This document shows positions 1 to 4,354 of a stretch of 6,674 nt of DNA, piece by piece (position 1 is the first letter of the stretch; the number at the start of each line of letters is the position of its first letter). The notes beneath the pieces were generated by a model. It was not told the DNA's origin, did no database searches, and worked only from the letters and a program-made list of their open reading frames with translations. A program made the position numbers and the translations under genes. The stretch comes from Clostridia bacterium (GTDB lineage Bacteria > Bacillota > Clostridia > HGM11514): contig CAAENE010000212.1 of NCBI GenBank assembly GCA_900757255.1, positions 1-6,674 on the forward strand. The letters run 5' to 3'.

Positions 1-1
1 C

Positions 2-148
2 GGAGTTGTTGCAAGGCTGGAATACGCCGGCGACGTAATAGGCCGGTATGTGTCCGGTGAGATGGAAGCGATTGAAGAATTTGAGGCAGAACCAATCCAA
101 AATAACTATTTTGGTTCAGGCAGACAGATTTCTGTTATGGCCGATTGA
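2..148 (+). CDS. C-terminal end of an unrecognised protein (5' truncated by the window edge)
   Basis: An open frame enters from the left edge and stops at TGA 146-148, giving the last 48 residues. It begins GVVARLEYAGDVIGRYVSGE and ends GSGRQISVMAD. The middle is acidic (MEAIEEFEAEP). I see no membrane segment and no motif that I can assign to a family. The frame is judged to be a real coding end because it is open to the edge, has protein-like composition, and is followed 46 nt later by a strong terminator on the same strand. The function is unknown; the preceding sequence would be needed to identify it. Confidence 0.6.
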   Translation, partial: GVVARLEYAGDVIGRYVSGEMEAIEEFEAEPIQNNYFGSGRQISVMAD

Positions 149-194
149 GGCATTCTAAATTTTAGAGAATCCCATATTTATAATATTCCTCTGA

Positions 195-232
195 GAAAAG
201 AGTGCGGTTATCATACTGCACTCTTTTCTTTT
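195..232 (+). terminator. Rho-independent terminator of the upstream partial gene
   Basis: The arms at 195-208 and 215-228 pair over 14 positions, 11 of them a perfect run (GAAAAGAGTGC with GCACTCTTTTC), plus one G-T pair. The loop is six bases (TATCAT), followed by TTTT at 229-232. It lies between the end of the truncated gene and the next promoter, so it insulates the two units. Confidence 0.88.
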
Positions 233-240
233 AAATAGTT

Positions 241-269
241 TTGACATTAATAACATTTTGCGCTATAAT
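241..269 (+). promoter_or_regulatory. Consensus sigma-A promoter for the zinc-ribbon membrane protein gene
   Basis: TTGACA at 241-246 and TATAAT at 264-269 are separated by exactly 17 nt, matching the housekeeping consensus at all twelve positions. The sequence just upstream (222-240) is A/T-rich. Transcription should begin near 276, which is the first base of the Shine-Dalgarno sequence, so the leader would be only about 15 nt. The promoter lies inside the 5' extension of the longest open frame, which excludes the more upstream TTG at 258 as a start for this transcript. Confidence 0.85.
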
Positions 270-275
270 ATCCAT

Positions 276-282
276 AAGGAGG
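276..282 (+). promoter_or_regulatory. Ribosome binding site that fixes the TTG start at 291
   Basis: AAGGAGG at 276-282 is followed by GG and lies 8 nt before TTG 291. The upstream in-frame TTG (258) has no such site and sits within the promoter spacer. This site therefore selects the downstream start. Confidence 0.85.
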
Positions 283-290
283 GGATAAAA

Positions 291-692
291 TTGAAAAGAT
301 GTCCAAACTGCAATGAGCTAAACGGCGATAACAGTACACAATGCTACAAATGCAAAACAGCCTTTCCGCATATGGATAACAGTTATCAAAAGATTTGCCC
401 GCATTGTGGGATTACTTATCCATCAAAATTCGAACGCTGCCGGGAATGCGGCGGCTACTTGTCGGTTGTGACAGATACCGGAAAGGCAATCGAAAAGGCG
501 TCGGGGAGCGATTCCTCTAATTGCCTATTGTATGTGCTTTCCTTTTTGCTGCCGATTGTAGGGATTATACTGGGAATCGTATACATAGCTAAAAATGAGG
601 ATGAATTGGGAAGAACGCTTCTGGCGATTGGAGCAATAACAATGGTGGTTGGATGGATATGCCTGATGCTTCTTGGAAGCTGTGCGATATAG
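291..692 (+). CDS. Small membrane protein with two zinc ribbons and two transmembrane helices
   Basis: This 133-residue protein has unknown function. Residues 4-21 form a zinc-ribbon-like Cys4 set (CPNC at 4-7, CYKC at 18-21) and residues 36-53 form a second (CPHC at 36-39, CREC at 50-53). A polar linker (about 58-77) leads to two hydrophobic segments at about 78-100 and 108-128, separated by a short charged loop (KNEDELGR). The likely topology is a metal-binding head on the cytoplasmic side, held by a helical hairpin. Zinc-ribbon/two-helix proteins of this kind are common and mostly uncharacterised in Firmicutes. The TTG start at 291 is chosen because a strong ribosome site precedes it and the promoter lies immediately upstream. 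The gene is monocistronic, between a terminator and a hairpin, so its neighbours give no functional clue. The architecture is clear; the role is not. Confidence 0.82.
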   Translation: MKRCPNCNELNGDNSTQCYKCKTAFPHMDNSYQKICPHCGITYPSKFERCRECGGYLSVVTDTGKAIEKASGSDSSNCLLYVLSFLLPIVGIILGIVYIAKNEDELGRTLLAIGAITMVVGWICLMLLGSCAI

Positions 693-719
693 GTATAAGC
701 TGTATGCTATCTTAAAATG

Positions 720-757
720 AAAGACCCCAAATTGGTATTTACCAATTTGGGGTCTTT
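720..757. terminator. Perfect 17-bp hairpin, probable terminator
   Basis: The arms 720-736 and 741-757 are perfectly complementary (AAAGACCCCAAATTGGT with its complement), with the four-base loop ATTT. It lies 27 nt after the zinc-ribbon gene stop. On the plus strand the arm ends TCTTT, then GCC, so the U-tract is weak and partly inside the stem. On the minus strand it reads TCTTTCATTTT, which is somewhat better. It could therefore act in both directions, also stopping leftward transcription from the regulator gene. Confidence 0.7.
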
Positions 758-808
758 GCCAATTAATCCTCTATTTCCTTATTTATTTCAGCGGATTATA
801 ACAAGATT

Positions 809-853
809 CCATTAAAAGTTTTTGTGCGTCAAGCACAAAAACTTCCTAAATGG
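809..853. terminator. Long hairpin downstream of the regulator gene, possible minus-strand terminator
   Basis: The core arms AAGTTTTTGTGC (816-827) and GCACAAAAACTT (833-844) pair perfectly over 12 bp around the loop GTCAA. Outside a small bulge, CCATT (809-813) pairs with AATGG (849-853). Read leftward, the stem ends CTTTT and then AATGG, so the U-tract is short. It lies about 70 nt past the stop of the leftward regulator gene and may be its terminator, or part of an intergenic repeat together with the adjacent structure at 860-923. Confidence 0.5.
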
Positions 854-859
854 CGTTTC

Positions 860-923
860 AACCTCGCGAAGCAGGGGATATACGCCCGCCGCTTATAGCG
901 GCGGGGGACATATCAGCGAGGTT
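860..923. repeat. GC-rich nested inverted repeat overlapping the regulator stop codon
   Basis: Three nested pairings can be drawn. The outer one is AACCTCGC (860-867) with GCGAGGTT (916-923). The middle one is GATAT (877-881) with ATATC (910-914). The inner one is CCCGCCGCT (885-893) with AGCGGCGGG (897-905), closing a three-base loop. The outer right arm includes the last two bases of the regulator's TAA stop (922-924 on the minus strand), so the structure would form at the 3' end of that mRNA. The GC content is well above the flanking sequence. It lacks a U-tract, so it looks more like a 3'-end stability element or an intergenic repeat unit than a classical terminator. The family is unknown. 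Confidence 0.5.
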
Positions 924-1761
924 ATAAATCCTCAAGCAGAGATGAGGTTTTCATTATAGCGTCAATGGACTTATCATAATCTGTCATCAAAGCAGCCATA
1001 AACATTGCATCTATGATAGCAAATTGGCTTGTCCTTGAGGTAATAGCGACCTTATGCATAGGGCTTTCCCGGGTCTTGGTGTTTAAAACCAGATCGGCAT
1101 ATTCATAGATAGGACTGTCCTGAAACGTAGTGATGGCGATTGTCTGAATTGCTTTCTTTTGGGCGAGCTGCAAGCATTTTACAGTATCGTTGGTTCGGCC
1201 GGAATGGGAAATTGCGACAACCACATCGTTTTCTTTAAAATGAGATAAATAAACGGCAGCTGTATGAAGATCCTCGGCGCTATAGGAAATTTTATTGATA
1301 CGCTGAAATTTAAATGTGGCGTCTGTACAAACTATATGCGAGGTGCCTGTGCCGAAAAACAAGACGCGTTCTGCTTCGCACAGCCGGCGTGCAGCCTGTT
1401 CGACAAGAGAGAGGTCAAGGCATTCAATGGTCAGCCGGATAGAATCAATATTTGCATTTAGTACCTTATGAATCTGCTTTTGGATATCGGTATCTTTTTT
1501 TTGAATGTCCAGAACATAGTCCTCCTGCACCGAGTGGATTTTAGCCAAATGGAGCCGAAATGACGAATATCCATCAAATCCGAGATGCTGGGCAAGACGC
1601 ACAACAGTCGCCACGCTGACTTGTGAATGTTCTGCCAGCTCCTTTACACTCATTTGCAAAATATTGTTCATATTCCGAATCAGATAGTCCGCCAGCTGCT
1701 TTTCACTGCCTGTAAGGCCGCTGTAGCGGTTCGTTAAAAATTGTACTGCATCTTCATACAT
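922..1761 (-). CDS. RpiR/MurR-family transcriptional regulator (HTH plus SIS domain)
   Basis: This 279-residue cytoplasmic DNA-binding regulator is the normal length for the RpiR family. Residues 1-75 form the N-terminal HTH_6-type domain, with the recognition region around SVKELAEHSQVSVATVVRLA (38-57). Residues 128-262 form a SIS sugar-phosphate isomerase fold that binds the effector; FGTGTS (136-141) and SHSGRT (185-190) are the typical phosphate-contacting loops. Family members sense phosphorylated sugars. Being divergent from an amino-sugar operon, this one probably senses MurNAc-6P, ManNAc-6P or GlcNAc-6P and controls the operon through the palindrome at 1891-1905. The start at 1761 is preferred over the in-frame ATG at 1806: it has a good ribosome site, it gives a typical RpiR N-terminus, and the likely promoter overlaps the longer version. 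The family call is secure; the ligand and the repressor/activator sign are inferred. Confidence 0.92.
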   Translation of the reverse strand: MYEDAVQFLTNRYSGLTGSEKQLADYLIRNMNNILQMSVKELAEHSQVSVATVVRLAQHLGFDGYSSFRLHLAKIHSVQEDYVLDIQKKDTDIQKQIHKVLNANIDSIRLTIECLDLSLVEQAARRLCEAERVLFFGTGTSHIVCTDATFKFQRINKISYSAEDLHTAAVYLSHFKENDVVVAISHSGRTNDTVKCLQLAQKKAIQTIAITTFQDSPIYEYADLVLNTKTRESPMHKVAITSRTSQFAIIDAMFMAALMTDYDKSIDAIMKTSSLLEDL

Positions 1762-1769
1762 CTGTTTTA

Positions 1770-1776
1770 CCCCTTT
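1770..1776 (-). promoter_or_regulatory. Ribosome binding site that fixes the regulator start at 1761
   Basis: On the minus strand AAAGGGG spans 1776 to 1770, 8 nt before ATG 1761-1759. The alternative ATG at 1806 is preceded only by an A-rich run with no Shine-Dalgarno match. Confidence 0.7.
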
Positions 1777-1794
1777 GATTGGTACTTTACTTTT

Positions 1795-1823
1795 ATCATA
1801 TAGCATTTTTGCTTTTTTTTCAA
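1795..1823 (-). promoter_or_regulatory. Sigma-A-type promoter for the RpiR-family regulator
   Basis: On the minus strand TTGAAA (1823-1818) and TATGAT (1800-1795) are separated by 17 nt, which is five of six matches in each box. The predicted transcription start is near 1788, downstream of the ATG at 1806. That supports translation from 1761 with a leader of roughly 27 nt. The -35 box lies only 17 nt from the -35 box of the divergent operon promoter, so the two promoters stand back to back. Confidence 0.7.
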
Positions 1824-1840
1824 TAAAAATTTAATATATA

Positions 1841-1869
1841 TTGACATGCAATTGAAAAGAATGTATAAT
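1841..1869 (+). promoter_or_regulatory. Consensus sigma-A promoter of the amino-sugar operon
   Basis: TTGACA (1841-1846) and TATAAT (1864-1869) are separated by exactly 17 nt, a perfect match in a very A/T-rich region. The predicted start is near 1876, giving a leader of about 43 nt that contains the operator-like palindrome. A promoter this strong suggests that control is by repression rather than by weak basal activity. Confidence 0.88.
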
Positions 1870-1905
1870 AATTACATAATATAATTATATTGTAATTTAA
1901 TTACA
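1870..1905. promoter_or_regulatory. Operator-like inverted repeats, probable RpiR-family binding site
   Basis: TGTAATTTAATTACA at 1891-1905 is a perfect 15-nt palindrome with one central base. A further AATTACA half-site stands at 1870-1876, and TGTAATT at 1891-1897 is its inverted partner 14 nt away. Between them, 1878-1891 is itself a 14-nt perfect palindrome (AATATAATTATATT). The 15-mer agrees with the TGTAAT-www-ATTACA motif I recall for HexR, an RpiR-family regulator of gammaproteobacteria. It lies about 15-30 nt past the predicted operon start and touches the ribosome site, a position suited to blocking transcription. Assignment to the neighbouring regulator is inferred. Confidence 0.72.
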
Positions 1906-1918
1906 AAGGAGGTGCATT

Positions 1919-2836
1919 ATGAAGTGTTTATTAGCCGCTGATTTGGGCGGTACATTGTCAAGACTGGCTGTATGCAACTGCGAAGGTACAATGCTGGAAC
2001 AAATTCATATTACGGGATTCGGCCTGGCAGAGGATGATAAGAGTCAGCCGCTGCCGGAGCTGTCCGAAACAATAGAAGCGATATGTCAAAAATGGAATAT
2101 CCGGGCTGCGGCGGTTAATCTTGGCGGGAAAAACAAAGGGCAGATAGAAAGAATATTCAGAACTCATATTCCCGTTGTGTCGGTGTTTCGGGAATCGGAA
2201 GGTAAGGCGGCTTTTGCAATTGGCGAAAGTGCGGATATTGTTTTGATGGCAGGAACCGGGACCATTGTGGCAGCCCGCGCCGGAAGCAAAAAGGTTATTT
2301 GCGGCGGCTGGGGAGCCAATATCAGCGACGAGGGAAGCGGATACGAGATCGGACTGAAAGCAGTTAAGACCTCCCTTAGAGAACTGGACGGAACCGCTCC
2401 GCTGTCTTTATTGACAAAAGAGATAACCGGAATGAATAAACCATTTTCTGCTGTTGAAAACTGTGGTGATTTAACCAGGCTGCGAGACAATGTCCGCGCC
2501 CGGCTGTTTCCTCTGGAACGCAGCCATATCGCTTCCTACTGTATGAAGGCCGGCGAGTGCAGCGCCGAAGGGGATACTGTTGCCCAGTCGCTGTTTATAG
2601 AAGCGGGCAAAGAGCTTGCAGAAGTGGTGATTCGCACATATCGGAAAATTGATTTACAAAAACCGGCGGACATTATTGTATCGGGAGGGCTTGTGAAAGC
2701 AAAAAAGTTTTGGCAGGGTGCATTTGAAGGTAGCTTGAAAGAAGAAATCAGTGTCAGTTCTATCCGATATGAACCGGATGGGCTGATGAAAGCCGTGATA
2801 AAAATAGCAGAAAAACTGTACAGGGAGGGAAAATAG
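1919..2836 (+). CDS. BadF/BadG-type ATPase-fold amino-sugar kinase (GlcNAc/MurNAc/ManNAc kinase candidate)
   Basis: This 305-residue cytoplasmic kinase belongs to the actin-like ATPase superfamily. It shows the phosphate-1 loop ADLGGT at 7-12 (Asp8), the phosphate-2-type loop MAGTGTIV at 110-117, the BadF/NagK signature GGWGANISDEGSGYEIG at 129-145, and the adenosine-site SGG at 255-257. Family members include eukaryotic GlcNAc kinase and, as I recall, MurK of Clostridium acetobutylicum, which phosphorylates MurNAc and GlcNAc. Here it would make the 6-phosphates consumed by the next two genes. The segment expected to carry the catalytic Asp (NDA/TDA in relatives) reads SEGKAA, with Glu94 in that place. 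The start is clear: AAAGGAGGTG at 1905-1914 precedes the ATG. It is the first gene of the operon, and its stop abuts the next ATG. A different hexosamine substrate is possible. Confidence 0.85.
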   Translation: MKCLLAADLGGTLSRLAVCNCEGTMLEQIHITGFGLAEDDKSQPLPELSETIEAICQKWNIRAAAVNLGGKNKGQIERIFRTHIPVVSVFRESEGKAAFAIGESADIVLMAGTGTIVAARAGSKKVICGGWGANISDEGSGYEIGLKAVKTSLRELDGTAPLSLLTKEITGMNKPFSAVENCGDLTRLRDNVRARLFPLERSHIASYCMKAGECSAEGDTVAQSLFIEAGKELAEVVIRTYRKIDLQKPADIIVSGGLVKAKKFWQGAFEGSLKEEISVSSIRYEPDGLMKAVIKIAEKLYREGK

Positions 2837-3526
2837 ATGGACTTTCCAAAAGGACTGATTGTATCCTGCCAGGCACTGGAGGGGAACCCCTTTCGCAGTC
2901 CGGAAGCGATTGCCCTGCTGGCACAGGCGGCTGAACTGGGAGGAGCTGCAGCTTTAAGAATCAATGGAACAGAGGATATCTCCGCTGTCCGGTCAAGAGT
3001 GCAAATCCCAATTATCGGCATCAATAAAAAGAAGGATGATAGGGGAGATACAATTATTACCCCGGATTTTAACAGTGCCTGGGAAACGGCAGCCGCTGGC
3101 GCAGATATCATTGCAGTTGACGCAACCTTGCGGAACAGCAATATGAAACAGCATCCGAAGGAGTTAATCTGTGAAATCAAGGAAAAGCTGGGCCTTCCGG
3201 TTATGGCAGATATCAGCACATTAGAAGAAGCAGCCCGAGCAGTGAGCTGGGGCGCGGATGCGGTTTCCACAACCCTGTCCGGATATATGCCGGGAGTGCC
3301 TTATTTGCAGGAGGAAAAATATATTCCAAATCTTACACTTGTAGAACAAATTGTTGACGCTGAATTAGGCGCCGCGGTGGTGGCGGAGGGACGGTTCTGG
3401 AATCCAGATGATGTAAAACGGGCATTTTTGTTAGGTATAGACGCAATTGTTATTGGAAAGGCGATTACCAACCCAATGGCTATTACAGTTTATTATAATT
3501 CTTACATAAAAGAGGTGACAAAATGA
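2837..3526 (+). CDS. nanE: N-acetylmannosamine-6-phosphate 2-epimerase (NanE)
   Basis: This enzyme converts ManNAc-6P to GlcNAc-6P in the cytoplasm. At 229 residues it is the usual length for the TIM-barrel NanE family. Family blocks appear in order: GLIVSCQAL (6-14), the AALRINGTEDI strand (38-48), PIIGINK with the expected catalytic Lys64, ITPDF (74-78), IIAVDATLR (91-99), MADISTLEEA (123-132), STTLSGY (144-150), VVAEGRFWNP (181-190) with the expected catalytic Glu184, and VIGKAITNP (205-213). The ATG follows the kinase stop directly, with GGGAGG at 2823-2828 as ribosome site, and the gene overlaps murQ by 4 nt, so translation is probably coupled. NanE usually serves sialic acid catabolism, but no NanA lyase is present here, so the ManNAc source may be different. 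The family call is firm. Confidence 0.95.
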   Translation: MDFPKGLIVSCQALEGNPFRSPEAIALLAQAAELGGAAALRINGTEDISAVRSRVQIPIIGINKKKDDRGDTIITPDFNSAWETAAAGADIIAVDATLRNSNMKQHPKELICEIKEKLGLPVMADISTLEEAARAVSWGADAVSTTLSGYMPGVPYLQEEKYIPNLTLVEQIVDAELGAAVVAEGRFWNPDDVKRAFLLGIDAIVIGKAITNPMAITVYYNSYIKEVTK

Positions 3527-4350
3527 AAACGACAGGAATACCAACAGAAAGTATCAATAAAAACACCTGGAATATTTCCGAATCTTCAACAGAAGAAATT
3601 GTTCGCCTCATCAATCAGGAAGACGCAAAGGTTGCGGAGGTGGTAAAGGGATGTCTGCAGCAGATTGCAGAACTAGTGGAGCTATTGTGTGAAAAAATGA
3701 AAAAGGGCGGTAGGATATTTTATTGCGGCGCCGGAACCAGCGGACGCCTTGCGATTGCAGACGCGGCGGAATGTCCACCGACCTATGGGGTTGATAAAGG
3801 AAATGTAGTTGCCATTATTGCAGGAGGCATTTCAGCCGTCCTGGACGCCTCGGAAGGGGAGGAGGATAACGCTGAAAAGGGGCGCGAGGCAATTCTTGCG
3901 TATCGTCCGGGAAAGAACGATACTGTTATCGGCGTTTCTGCCGCTGGCAGAGCTCCGTTTGTGCTGGCCTGTATGAGGGCTGCTAAAGAACAGGGAAGCA
4001 CGATAGCGGCGATTGTAAACAATGAAAATACACCAATGGCGGATATAGCAGATTTATCGGTTACTGCGCTGACCGGTGCTGAGGTAGTAAAGGGTTCGAC
4101 CCGGATGAAGGCCGGAACTGCCCAAAAAATGATTTTGAACATGATTTCAACGGCGGTTTTCATTAAACTGGGCTATGTATACCATAACTTTATGGTAAAT
4201 ATGAAGGTATCCAATCATAAGCTGGAACAGCGGGCGGTTTCTATGGTTTCTGTTTTACTTGGAATTGACGAAAAGAGAGCGGAAGCGGAATTAAAAAACA
4301 ATCATTGGTCTGTTCGTGCTGTTTTGGAACAAAATCAAAAGAAGGAGTAA
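3523..4350 (+). CDS. murQ: N-acetylmuramic acid 6-phosphate etherase (MurQ), short C-terminus
   Basis: MurQ cleaves the lactyl ether of MurNAc-6P, giving GlcNAc-6P and D-lactate, the committed step of cell-wall MurNAc salvage. The SIS fold is evident: GAGTSGR at 69-75, AECPPTYGV at 82-90, ASEGEEDNAEKG at 109-120, GAEVVKGSTRMKAGTAQK at 185-202, and NMISTAVFIKLG at 206-217. Glu83 and Glu111 match the catalytic acid/base pair (Glu83 and Glu114 in E. coli). Two departures stand out. The second SIS loop reads SAAGRAP (139-145) rather than the usual SASGRTP. At 275 residues it lacks some 20-25 residues of the usual C-terminal helical region (E. coli MurQ is about 298). The ATGA overlap with nanE and the AGAGGTG ribosome site (3511-3517) fix the start. 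It is very probably functional, as all catalytic landmarks are kept. Confidence 0.93.
   Translation: MKTTGIPTESINKNTWNISESSTEEIVRLINQEDAKVAEVVKGCLQQIAELVELLCEKMKKGGRIFYCGAGTSGRLAIADAAECPPTYGVDKGNVVAIIAGGISAVLDASEGEEDNAEKGREAILAYRPGKNDTVIGVSAAGRAPFVLACMRAAKEQGSTIAAIVNNENTPMADIADLSVTALTGAEVVKGSTRMKAGTAQKMILNMISTAVFIKLGYVYHNFMVNMKVSNHKLEQRAVSMVSVLLGIDEKRAEAELKNNHWSVRAVLEQNQKKE
4342..4347 (+). promoter_or_regulatory. Ribosome binding site that fixes the glycosidase start at 4355
   Basis: AAGGAG at 4342-4347, inside the last codons of murQ, lies 7 nt before ATG 4355. The longer in-frame GTG at 4316 has no such site and would encode a highly basic extension reading through this ribosome site. Confidence 0.85.
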
Positions 4351-4354
4351 AAAG

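Noticed and set aside
152..170. Possible hairpin ATTCTAAA / TTTAGAGAAT after the first stop
   Set aside because: The pairing needs a two-base bulge and is A/T-rich; the hairpin at 195-228 is far stronger and explains termination.
258..290. Upstream TTG start for the zinc-ribbon protein
   Set aside because: It falls within the spacer of a perfect promoter, and the strong ribosome site serves TTG 291 instead.
860..923. A riboswitch or small RNA gene in the structured gap
   Set aside because: It lies at the 3' side of the regulator with no downstream gene in the same direction and no known riboswitch motif; repeat or 3'-end structure is the simpler reading.
2536..3270. A 244-codon open frame on the minus strand across the kinase and nanE genes
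   Set aside because: It is antisense to two clearly identified genes, has Ser/Ala/Pro-rich shadow composition, and matches no recognisable motif.
3783..4163. A 126-codon minus-strand open frame inside murQ
   Set aside because: It lies wholly opposite the conserved MurQ catalytic region and is a frame shadow without its own family signal.
4316..4354. GTG start extending the glycosidase N-terminus by 13 residues
   Set aside because: The extension is a basic read-through of the end of murQ and its ribosome site; ATG 4355 is correctly spaced from AAGGAG.
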